DNA of 64,000 nucleotides, from positions 1-64,000 of the forward strand of contig NZ_FPAB01000012.1 in the NCBI RefSeq assembly GCF_900116145.1. The letters are read 5' to 3'. This DNA is from Streptomyces harbinensis (GTDB lineage Bacteria > Actinomycetota > Actinomycetes > Streptomycetales > Streptomycetaceae). The translations under genes and the position numbers were made by a program. The notes beneath the pieces are model-generated. The model was not told where the DNA came from and made no database searches. It saw nothing but the letters and a program-made list of their open reading frames with translations. Positions 16,991-24,632 of this stretch are shown piece after piece. Each line of letters opens with the position of its first letter. Positions within the stretch are counted from its first letter, which is position 1.

Positions 16991-17737
16991 TCAGTCGACG
17001 CCGGTGATCTCCGCCAGCTCCAGATTGTTGTTGCCGCCCTCAACCCGCTGGGAGCGGATCAGCCCCAGCTCCTTCGCGTAGTACTTCTCGGTGACCACCC
17101 CGGGATCGAGCCGGCTGGACTCACGGATCTTCAGCACCTCGCTGAACTGGCCCAGGCTGATCGTGAGGTCCTCGCTCATGCTGATCACCTGCCCCTCGTC
17201 CTCCGCGACGCCCGGTACGAACTCCTGCTGATAGATCTCCCCCACCATCGGTTCGGCGAGCATCACCACCCCCGGCTGCGCACCGTCGGTACCGGCCCGC
17301 CAACTCGCGTCCCCGCCGCCGGCGTCACGGCCGAAGTACCAGACGTTGCCGCCCTCGTCCTGGGCGTAGAACTGCCGCACCTCGGCGACCGGCTCGCCTT
17401 CGCACGTCCGCCGCTCGCGTACCACCAGGGTGGACACGCCCATGATCTCCTCCCGGTCCTGGGTCACCTCGGTCACCAGCGACGCCGGGCCGGTGGGGCA
17501 GATCCCGTCGAAGTGGTGCCCGGTGCCGGGGGCCAGCGGCAGATACGGGTTGTCGATCTCGTCCACGAACTCCGCCGGATCGATGGAGGGGGACGGCGCC
17601 GGGCTGGTGGGCGCGGGGCTCTCCTCCGCGACCCGGGAGGTGTCCTGCGAGCTCTGCGAACAGGCGGCGAGCAGCAGCAGGACGAGGAACGGCGCCACCG
17701 CCCGCCCCCGTGGTCCGCGCCGCGTGGCGGTGGTCAC
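16991..17737 (-). CDS. Putative lipoprotein
   Basis: 248 residues from GTG 17737 with GGGGAG upstream. A basic N-terminus, a hydrophobic core (VAPFLVLLLLAAC) and a lipobox cysteine near residue 27 indicate export and lipidation. A Ser/Pro-rich linker follows. The mature part (NPYLPLAPGT, VRERRTCEGEPVAEVRQFYAQDEGGNVWYFGRD in pieces) resembles an uncharacterised extracellular beta-sheet family in actinobacteria and rhizobia. The repeated pattern of Glu/Asp and Val suggests a beta-barrel. No enzymatic motif recognised. Divergent from the cellulase gene. Confidence 0.8.
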   Translation of the reverse strand: MTTATRRGPRGRAVAPFLVLLLLAACSQSSQDTSRVAEESPAPTSPAPSPSIDPAEFVDEIDNPYLPLAPGTGHHFDGICPTGPASLVTEVTQDREEIMGVSTLVVRERRTCEGEPVAEVRQFYAQDEGGNVWYFGRDAGGGDASWRAGTDGAQPGVVMLAEPMVGEIYQQEFVPGVAEDEGQVISMSEDLTISLGQFSEVLKIRESSRLDPGVVTEKYYAKELGLIRSQRVEGGNNNLELAEITGVD

Positions 17738-17895
17738 GATGCGTCACTCCCCAGGTCTCGGCACTCCGGAAGCCTCATGATCGGCCGTGGCCGGGCGCCG
17801 CCCGGCCCGCCCCGCCCGGCCGGCCACCCGGACGGCGCAGACGGCGTGCGGGAACGGTTTACGGGACGCGCGTCAGCCACTAACTTCAAGCGCGA

Positions 17896-17909
17896 TGGGA
17901 GCGCTCCCA
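17896..17909. promoter_or_regulatory. CebR box
   Basis: TGGGAGCGCTCCCA, an exact match to the 14-bp CebR (cello-oligosaccharide-responsive LacI-type repressor) operator known from Streptomyces. It lies 67 bp upstream of the GH6 start. A half site, CGCTCCCA, follows at about 17923-17930. Confidence 0.92.
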
Positions 17910-17976
17910 TATCGCCTGGTGCCGCTCCCACGCCGCGAACACCCGCTCTCCCCCACGTCCCGAGAGGAACGATCCC

Positions 17977-19005
17977 GTGCGCACCCCACACCTCCCGCAC
18001 GCGCGCTCCCGCAACCGGTCCCCCCGCCCCCGCCTGCTGTTCGCCGCCGCCGCGGCGACCCTGGGCGGACTGCTCTCCCTCGGTCTGCTCGCCCCGGCCC
18101 AGGGCGCCACGGCCCCGCCGCAGGAGGCGAGCGGCACCGCCGCCGACCTGCCCCAGGACACCGTCTTCCACAACTACCCGGGCGCCGTGCACGAATGGGT
18201 CGCCGCCAACCCCGGCGACGCGCGGCAGCAACTGATCGAGAGCCGGATCGCCTCCCAGCCGCAGGCCATCTGGTTCGCCACCTACCAGCCGACGTCGGTG
18301 ACCCAGGACGTCGCCGCCGTCACCGGCGCGGCCGAGGCAGCCGGCGAGGTGCCGGTCCTGGTGCCGTACGTGCTGCCCGACCGGGACTGCGGCGGCGCAT
18401 CGGCCGGCGGCGCGCCGGACTTCCCCAGCTATCTGAGCTGGACCCACGGGTTCGCCGCGGGACTGGGCAGCGGACCGGCGGTGGTGATCCTGGAGCCGGA
18501 CGCGATCGCCCTCACCGACTGCCTCGACGACGCCCAGCTCCGCGCCCGGTACGCGGCGCTCGGCGAGGCGGCGGACATCATCCGCGCCGCGAACCCGCAG
18601 GCCCGGGTCTACTTCGACGCCGGGCACTCCGCCTGGCACAGCCCGTCAACGATCGCCCAGCGGCTGCGCGACGCCGGGGTCGAGGCCGGCAACGGCATCT
18701 ACACCAACACCTCCAACTACCGCACCACCGCCGATGAGACGGCGTTCGCCGAAGCCGTCCTCGGCGAACTCGGCGACGCCCAGCTCGGCGCGGTCATCGA
18801 CACCAGCCGCAACGGCAACGGGCCCAGCGGCAGCGAGTGGTGCGACCCGGTGGGCCGGCTGGTCGGCGAGAGCCCGACGGTGAACACCGGCAGCGCGCGG
18901 GTGGACGCGTATCTGTGGATCAAGCGCCCCGGCGAGCTGGACGGCTGCGCCGGGCCGGCCGGGCAGTTCTCCCCGGACTACGCCTACGAGCTGGCCGGCG
19001 GCTGA
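17977..19005 (+). CDS. Secreted glycoside hydrolase family 6 cellulase
   Basis: 342 residues from GTG 17977 after GAGAGGAAC. Signal peptide: basic N-region, then LLFAAAAATLGGLLSLGLLAPAQGA with cleavage near residue 45. The catalytic domain shows GH6 landmarks: YVLPDRDCGG (catalytic aspartate loop), VVILEPDAIALTDCL (catalytic acid), YFDAGHSAWHSP, and the C-terminal NGNGP, EWCDPVGR and AYLWIKRPGELDGC segment. No carbohydrate-binding module is seen, so this is a single-domain enzyme acting outside the cell, probably on soluble or amorphous beta-1,4-glucan. The CebR box implies induction by cellobiose or cellotriose. Confidence 0.93.
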   Translation: MRTPHLPHARSRNRSPRPRLLFAAAAATLGGLLSLGLLAPAQGATAPPQEASGTAADLPQDTVFHNYPGAVHEWVAANPGDARQQLIESRIASQPQAIWFATYQPTSVTQDVAAVTGAAEAAGEVPVLVPYVLPDRDCGGASAGGAPDFPSYLSWTHGFAAGLGSGPAVVILEPDAIALTDCLDDAQLRARYAALGEAADIIRAANPQARVYFDAGHSAWHSPSTIAQRLRDAGVEAGNGIYTNTSNYRTTADETAFAEAVLGELGDAQLGAVIDTSRNGNGPSGSEWCDPVGRLVGESPTVNTGSARVDAYLWIKRPGELDGCAGPAGQFSPDYAYELAGG

Positions 19006-19955
19006 GCCTCGGCGCTGCCGCGCCGGGCCGTGACGAGGCCGGAGCCGGTGGGGTCCGGTACACCCCACCGGCGCCGGGCCGCCGCCGCACGGCCTTCCGT
19101 GCGGCGCCGCGTCGAACCGCCGCCGCACTCCGGACGGGCCCGGAGCCGCGCCACGCCGTGACGCCGCCGCGCACACCGCTCCGGTCCGGCGCCGCAGGCC
19201 GCCGCGCATCCACCCGGCCCCCCGCAGCGCCGCAGGCAGCCGGCGCGTGCGGCGGGCGGCCGAGCCCCGCGCCGCCGCGCCGCACCGCGACGACGCCGGG
19301 GTCCGACGCACACACCGGCCCAGGGCCGGGCGCGGTAACGCGCCGACGTGACGCCGGACCGACCGCCCGGGCCCACCTGCCGTGCCACCGCGCCACTGCC
19401 TGAGTCAGACCCCCACAACCTTCCAGGCCGCTGCTGCGCGCCGCAGGAGGCAGCCGGCGCGTGCGGCGGGCGGCCGAGCCCCGCGCCGCCGCGACGCACC
19501 GCGACGACGTCCGGGCCCGACGCATCACACCGGCCCCGCCCCGGCCCAGGGCCGCGCCGCCGCTCCGCACCGGACCGACCGCGGCCCGCCGCAGTGACAC
19601 CGCTGCGCGCCGGGCCCGGCCTGCCTCCGGGGTCGGGCGCCGTACATTCGCCCGGCCGCTGGACGGCGGCGGGCGTGGCGATGGACGGCGCGGCCGGTCC
19701 GCACCCCGGCGGCCCCACGCCGCGCAGAGCGGCGGCGGTCGGTGGACGGCGGGCGTCGGGCCGGCGGCGGTGGTGCCCCGGCGGCGCCCTTCCGTGCGGC
19801 GGTGGCGCCCCGGCGCCGTTCCGTGCGGCGTCGCGGTGGGCGGACCAGCGGCGGTGGGCGGACCAGCCGCGGGTGGCGGGTCCCGCGTGGGGTTGCGGGC
19901 GTGGGCGCCTCGGCCGACCGTGGGAGGGGGGCCGTGCGCAGTGAGGAGGTCCGGT
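19006..19955. repeat. 950-bp repeat-rich intergenic region
   Basis: No credible gene. A segment of about 90 bp is repeated directly 217 bp apart (about 19231-19325 and 19448-19540), both copies containing GCGTGCGGCGGGCGGCCGAG. A second family of short repeats lies at 19770-19865, including CCGTGCGGCG (twice) and GCGGTGGGCGGACCAG (twice). Open frames here on both strands are arginine/alanine/proline shadows. The last few dozen bases hold the promoter and ribosome binding site of the alcohol dehydrogenase. Confidence 0.75.
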
Positions 19956-20996
19956 ATGAAGGCCGTGCAGTACCGGGAAATCGGTGCCGCGCCGGAGGTG
20001 GTCACCGTTCCCGATCCCGAGCCGGGTCCCGGGCAGGTGCTGCTGAAGGTGTCGGCGGCCGGGGTGTGCCACTCGGACATCGCGGTGATGGAGTGGCCGG
20101 CCGAGAACTTCCCCTACCGGCTGCCGCTGACCCTCGGCCACGAGGGCGCCGGCGTGGTCGCGGCGATCGGCGCGGGCGTCACCGGGATATTCGAGGGCGA
20201 TCCGGTCGCGGTGTACGGGCCGCAGGGCTGCGGGCGGTGCGCCAAGTGCTCCCAGGGCAAGGAGAACTACTGCACCCGGGCCGCCGAACTCGGCATCTTC
20301 CCGCCCGGTCTGGGCGCGCCCGGTGCCATCGCCGAGTATCTGCTGGTCGACGACGCCAGGTTCCTGGTGCCGCTGCACGGCCTGGACCCGGTGACCTCGG
20401 TGCCGCTCACGGACGCCGGCCTCACCCCGTACCACGCCATCAAGCGGTCGCTGCCCAAGCTGGTGCCCGGCAGCACGGCCGTGGTGATCGGCAGCGGCGG
20501 GCTCGGGCATGTGGCGATCCAGTTGCTGCGGGCGCTGAGCCCGGCCCGGGTGGTGGCGCTGGATGTGGCGGAGCCGAAGCTGGAGCTGGCCCGCTCGGTG
20601 GGCGCGCACGAGGCGCTGCTGTCGGACGACCGGGCGCCGGGGAAGGTCAGGGAGCTGACCGGTGGCCTGGGGGCGGAGGCGGTGTTCGACTTCGTGGGGG
20701 CGCAGCCCACGGTGACGGCGGCGGGTGCCATGGCGGCGGTGGAGGCCGATGTGACGATCGTGGGCATCGCTGGCGGTGCGCTGCCGGTGGGGATCGGCAC
20801 CACGGCGTTCGAGGTGACGGTCTCCGCGCCGTACTGGGGCAGCCGGGCCGAGCTGGTCGAGGTGCTGGACCTGGCCCGGGCGGGCGCGATCGAGGTGGCG
20901 GTGGAGACCTACGGTCTGGACGAGGCGCCGCGGGCGTACGAGCGGCTGCACCGGGGCCAGGTGCAGGGCCGCGCGGTGATCCTGCCGAACGGCTGA
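19956..20996 (+). CDS. Zinc-dependent NAD(P) alcohol dehydrogenase
   Basis: 346 residues, ATG 19956 with AGGAGG 6 nt upstream. Medium-chain dehydrogenase: catalytic zinc ligands in AAGVCHSDIAVM (Cys) and LTLGHEGAGVV (His-Glu); four structural-zinc cysteines in GPQGCGRCAKCSQGKENYC; Rossmann motif VIGSGGLGHVAIQLL. The aspartate at the end of the next strand (VVALDVAEPK) suggests NAD preference. The closest general group is the AdhP/arylalkyl alcohol dehydrogenase type; substrate unknown. It stands alone on the plus strand, downstream of the repeat-rich gap. Confidence 0.9.
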   Translation: MKAVQYREIGAAPEVVTVPDPEPGPGQVLLKVSAAGVCHSDIAVMEWPAENFPYRLPLTLGHEGAGVVAAIGAGVTGIFEGDPVAVYGPQGCGRCAKCSQGKENYCTRAAELGIFPPGLGAPGAIAEYLLVDDARFLVPLHGLDPVTSVPLTDAGLTPYHAIKRSLPKLVPGSTAVVIGSGGLGHVAIQLLRALSPARVVALDVAEPKLELARSVGAHEALLSDDRAPGKVRELTGGLGAEAVFDFVGAQPTVTAAGAMAAVEADVTIVGIAGGALPVGIGTTAFEVTVSAPYWGSRAELVEVLDLARAGAIEVAVETYGLDEAPRAYERLHRGQVQGRAVILPNG

Positions 20997-21013
20997 TCCG
21001 GCCGGGGGCGCGG

Positions 21014-21062
21014 GCGCGCCGGGTGCCTCCCGCGCGCCGGGTGCGGGAGGCACCCGGCGCGC
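21014..21062. terminator. Bidirectional terminator, alcohol dehydrogenase/serA
   Basis: Perfect 20-bp stem (21014-21033 with 21043-21062) and 9-nt loop between convergent genes ending at 20996 and 21092. The strongest hairpin I found in the window. Confidence 0.88.
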
Positions 21063-21091
21063 GGGCCACGGTCAGCCGGTGGGCAGCCGGC

Positions 21092-22681
21092 TCAGTCGGT
21101 CAGGTCGACGCCACGCGCCGAGGTGGCGCCGATCTCCTGGGCGATCTCGGCGAGCACCTGGCCGGAGACGCTCTCGTCGAGAGTCAGCGCGATCAGCGCC
21201 TCGCCGCCCTCCTCGGCCCGCGCCACCTGCATGCCGGCGATGTTGATCTCCGACTCGCCGAGGATCCGCCCGAGGGTGCCGACGACGCCGGGGCGGTCGG
21301 TGTAGCGCAGGAAGGCCATGTGGTCGGCGAGGGCCAGGTCCACGGTGTGCTCGCCGATGCCGACGATCTTCTGCTGGTGCTTGGGGCCGGCCAGGGTGCC
21401 GGAGACCGACACGGTCTCACCGCCGGTCAGGGTGCCGCGCACGGTGATCAGGTTGCGGTGGTCGGGCGACTCGGAGCTGGTGGTGAGCCGCACCTCCACC
21501 CCGCGCTCCTGGGCGAACAGCGGGGCGTTGACGTACGAGACGGTCTCGGCCACCACGTCCTCGAACACACCCTTGAGGGCGGAGAGTTCGAGCACCTTCA
21601 CATCGTGCTGGGTGATCTCGCCGCGCACCTCGACGTCCAGCCGCATGGCGACCTCGCCGGCCAGCGCGGTGAAGATCCGGCCCAGCTTCTCGGCGAGCGG
21701 CAGCCCCGGGCGTACGTCCTCGGCGATCACGCCGCCCTGGACGTTGACGGCGTCCGGGACGAGTTCGCCGGCGAGCGCGAGACGCACCGAGCGGGCGACC
21801 GAGATGCCGGCCTTCTCCTGGGCCTCGCCGGTGGAGGCGCCCAGGTGCGGGGTGCAGACCACGCTGTCGAACTCGAAGAGCGGGGAGTCCGTACAGGGCT
21901 CGGTGGAGTAGACGTCGAGGCCGGCGCCGGCCACCCGGCCCTCCTTGAGGGCGGACAGCAGCGCGGCCTCGTCGACGATGCCGCCGCGGGCGGCGTTGAC
22001 GATGCGCACCGTGGGCTTGACCTTGTGCAGCGCCTCGTCGCCGATCAGACCCAGCGTCTCGGGGGTCTTGGGGAGGTGGACGGTGATGAAGTCGGCGGTC
22101 TCCAGCAGTTCGTCCAGCGGGAGCAGCTTGACGCCCATCTGCGCGGCGCGGGCGGGCTGGACGTAGGGGTCGTAGGCGACGATCTTCATGCCGAACGCGG
22201 CCATCCGCTGCGCCACGAGCACGCCGATGCGGCCGAGGCCGACGACGCCCAGGGTTTTCTCGGAGAGTTCGACGCCGGTGTATTTGCTGCGCTTCCACTC
22301 GCCGTTCTTCAGCGCGGCGTTGGCCTGCGGGATGTGCCGGGCGGTGGCCACCAGCAGGCCGCAGGCGAGTTCAGCGGCGGTGATGATGTTGGAGGTGGGG
22401 GCGTTGACGACCATCACGCCGGCCTTGGTGGCGGCGGCGACGTCGACGTTGTCCAGGCCGACGCCGGCCCGGGCGACGACGCGCAGCCTGCGGGCGGCGG
22501 CGATGGCCTCGGCGTCCACCTTGGTGGCGCTGCGGATGAGGATGGCGTCGACGTCGGCGATGGCGCTCAGCAGCTGCGCGCGGTCCGCGCCGTCACAGTG
22601 CCGGATCTCGAAGTCCGGACCCAGCGCTTCGACGGTGGCGGGGGAAAGCTCTTCGGCGATGAGTACGACGGGCTTGCTCAC
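21092..22681 (-). CDS. serA: D-3-phosphoglycerate dehydrogenase
   Basis: 529 residues, the standard length of the actinobacterial type with an intervening (ASB) domain plus a C-terminal ACT domain. First step of serine synthesis. Seen: RAGVGLDNVD, the Rossmann motif TLGVVGLGRIGVLV, NAARGGIVDE (substrate arginine), CTPHLGAST (catalytic histidine), and the ACT domain starting around DRPGVVGTLGRILGESEINIAGM (in pieces), where serine binds as feedback inhibitor. The GTG start at 22681 has AAAGGA upstream. Lies downstream of the ilv genes on the same strand but separated by a 278-bp gap and a terminator. Confidence 0.96.
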   Translation of the reverse strand: MSKPVVLIAEELSPATVEALGPDFEIRHCDGADRAQLLSAIADVDAILIRSATKVDAEAIAAARRLRVVARAGVGLDNVDVAAATKAGVMVVNAPTSNIITAAELACGLLVATARHIPQANAALKNGEWKRSKYTGVELSEKTLGVVGLGRIGVLVAQRMAAFGMKIVAYDPYVQPARAAQMGVKLLPLDELLETADFITVHLPKTPETLGLIGDEALHKVKPTVRIVNAARGGIVDEAALLSALKEGRVAGAGLDVYSTEPCTDSPLFEFDSVVCTPHLGASTGEAQEKAGISVARSVRLALAGELVPDAVNVQGGVIAEDVRPGLPLAEKLGRIFTALAGEVAMRLDVEVRGEITQHDVKVLELSALKGVFEDVVAETVSYVNAPLFAQERGVEVRLTTSSESPDHRNLITVRGTLTGGETVSVSGTLAGPKHQQKIVGIGEHTVDLALADHMAFLRYTDRPGVVGTLGRILGESEINIAGMQVARAEEGGEALIALTLDESVSGQVLAEIAQEIGATSARGVDLTD

Positions 22682-22909
22682 TGGTCTCACTGTCCTTTGC
22701 GGAAGGCCGCGTCCCGACGGCCGGAGGCGGTGGAGGTAGGCAGCCGCGTGGAGACGCACGACGCTGTGAGCCTGTGACGCGCTTGTGTGCTGGGTGCAGT
22801 GTATGCGGCGCGGTGCCGCTGCGGGTCGGGTTGGCCGCAGTGGCCGCTCGATCGAGCGAATCCCCGCGGACGGGGGGTGGTGCGGTACGACGGGGGCCGG
22901 AACGGGGCG

Positions 22910-22947
22910 GGCCGCGGCGGGGTCGGGGTACGACCTCCGCCGCGGCC
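22910..22947 (-). terminator. ilvC terminator
   Basis: 11-bp stem (22910-22920 with 22937-22947) after the ilvC stop at 22960. The remaining 230 bp up to serA should carry the serA promoter. Confidence 0.6.
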
Positions 22948-22959
22948 GGCCTCGGCTGC

Positions 22960-23958
22960 TCAGTCCTGGTCGTCGACCCAGCTCATGAGCTTGCGCAGCT
23001 CCGCGCCCGTGGTCTCCAGCAGGTGGTCCTCGTCCGCCTTCTTGTACTCGTTGTACTTGGGCAGACCCGCGTTGTACTCCGCCATCCAGTTGTTGGCGAA
23101 GGTGCCGTCCTTGATCTCGGCGAGCACCCGGCGCATCTCGGCCTTGGTGTCCTCGGTGATGATGCGCGGGCCGGTGACGTAGTCGCCCCACTCGGCGGTC
23201 TCCGAGATGGACCAGCGCATCTTGCCCAGGCCGCCCTCGTACATCAGGTCCACGATGAGCTTCAGCTCGTGCAGGCACTCGAAGTACGCGATCTCCGGCT
23301 GGTAACCGGCCTCGACCAGCGTCTCGAAGCCGGCCTTGACCAGCGCGGAGGCGCCGCCGCACAGCACGGCCTGCTCGCCGAAGAGGTCGGTCTCGGCCTC
23401 CTCGGTGAAGGTGGTCTTGATGACGCCGGCCCGGGTGCCGCCGATGGCCTTGGCGTAGGAGAGGGCGAGCGCGAAGGCGTTGCCGGTGGCGTCGTTCTCG
23501 ACGGCCGCGATGCACGGGACGCCGCGGCCCTCCTCGTACTGACGGCGCACCAGGTGGCCGGGGCCCTTGGGGGCGACCATGCAGACGTCCACACCGGCCG
23601 GGGGCTTGATGAAGCCGAAGCGGATGTTGAAGCCGTGGCCGAAGAACAGCGCGTCGCCGTCCTTCAGGTTGTCGCGCACGGACTCCTCGTAGATCTTGCC
23701 CTGGATCGGGTCCGGGACGAGGATCATGATGACGTCGGCCTCGGCGGCGGCCTCGGCGGGGGTGGTCACGCGCAGGCCCTGCTCCTCGGCCTTAGCGCGG
23801 GACTTGGAGCCCTCGTGCAGACCGACGCGGACGTCGACGCCCGAGTCGCGCAGGGACAGCGCGTGGGCGTGGCCCTGGCTGCCGTAGCCGAGGACCGCGA
23901 CCTTGCGGCCCTGGATGATGGACAGGTCGGCGTCGTCGTCGTAGAACAGCTCGGCCAC
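22960..23958 (-). CDS. ilvC: Ketol-acid reductoisomerase, class I
   Basis: 332 residues, the short class I form. Isomerises and reduces acetolactate or acetohydroxybutyrate. VAVLGYGSQGHAHAL gives the NADPH fold. Catalytic residues sit in MVAPKGPGHLVRRQYEEGRGVP (in pieces), TFTEEAETDLFGEQAVLCGG and YFECLHELKLIVDLMYEGG (Mg-binding Glu/Asp). The GTG start at 23958 has AAGGAG 8 nt upstream; a longer frame to 24009 lacks one. Third gene of ilvB-ilvN-ilvC. Confidence 0.97.
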   Translation of the reverse strand: MAELFYDDDADLSIIQGRKVAVLGYGSQGHAHALSLRDSGVDVRVGLHEGSKSRAKAEEQGLRVTTPAEAAAEADVIMILVPDPIQGKIYEESVRDNLKDGDALFFGHGFNIRFGFIKPPAGVDVCMVAPKGPGHLVRRQYEEGRGVPCIAAVENDATGNAFALALSYAKAIGGTRAGVIKTTFTEEAETDLFGEQAVLCGGASALVKAGFETLVEAGYQPEIAYFECLHELKLIVDLMYEGGLGKMRWSISETAEWGDYVTGPRIITEDTKAEMRRVLAEIKDGTFANNWMAEYNAGLPKYNEYKKADEDHLLETTGAELRKLMSWVDDQD

Positions 23959-24066
23959 TTCGGTTGTCTCCTTGTTGTTACTGCTGCGGTGGTCGCGGCG
24001 TGCGTCCACCGTAGGTGGTGCGGTGGGTTGGGTGGGTCGGGATCTCGCCGTGCGGGCCGGTTGCCG

Positions 24067-24591
24067 CTAGGCGGATCGCTCCAGGGCGCGCAGCGAGCGG
24101 TCGGTGATGGACCGGGCTCCGCGTCCGATGGCGATGGTGCCGGACTGCACCAGTTCCTTGATGCCGAAGGGCTCCAGCATGCGCAGCATGGCTTCGAGTT
24201 TGTCACTGCTGCCGGTGGCCTCGATGGTGACGGCCTCCGGGGCGACATCGACGGTCTTGGCGCGGAAGAGCTGGACGATCTCCACGATCTGGGACCTGGT
24301 GTCGTTGTCGGCCCGGACTTTCACCAGAACGAGTTCCCTGGTGACCGCCGACGCGGAGTCGAGTTCGACGATCTTCAGGACGTTGACGAGCTTGTTGAGC
24401 TGCTTGGTGACCTGTTCCAGCGGGAGGGCCTCGACGTTGACCACGATGGTGATCCGGGACACCTCGGGGTGTTCGGTGGTGCCGACGGCGAGGGAGTCGA
24501 TGTTGAATCCGCGGCGGGAGAACAGGGCGGTGATGCGGGAGAGCACACCCGGCTTGTTCTCGACCAGGACGGAGAGCGTGTGCTTGGACAT
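24067..24591 (-). CDS. ilvN: Acetolactate synthase regulatory subunit
   Basis: 174 residues. N-terminal ACT domain (LSVLVENKPGVLSRITALFSRRGFNIDSL in two pieces) binds valine and confers feedback inhibition on IlvB; the C-terminal ALS_ss_C domain completes the small subunit. The start ATG at 24591 lies 41 bp after the ilvB stop. The frame is open much further upstream but only as shadow of ilvB. Confidence 0.96.
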   Translation of the reverse strand: MSKHTLSVLVENKPGVLSRITALFSRRGFNIDSLAVGTTEHPEVSRITIVVNVEALPLEQVTKQLNKLVNVLKIVELDSASAVTRELVLVKVRADNDTRSQIVEIVQLFRAKTVDVAPEAVTIEATGSSDKLEAMLRMLEPFGIKELVQSGTIAIGRGARSITDRSLRALERSA

Positions 24592-24632
24592 GGGTGGGGT
24601 TCGTTCCTTCGCCTGTGGGCCGGGGGTCGCCG

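Noticed and set aside
18984..21053. Minus-strand 689-codon frame over the repeat-rich gap and alcohol dehydrogenase
   Set aside because: Composition is Arg/Pro/Gly with repeats of the DNA, no start signals, and it lies antisense to a well-supported gene.
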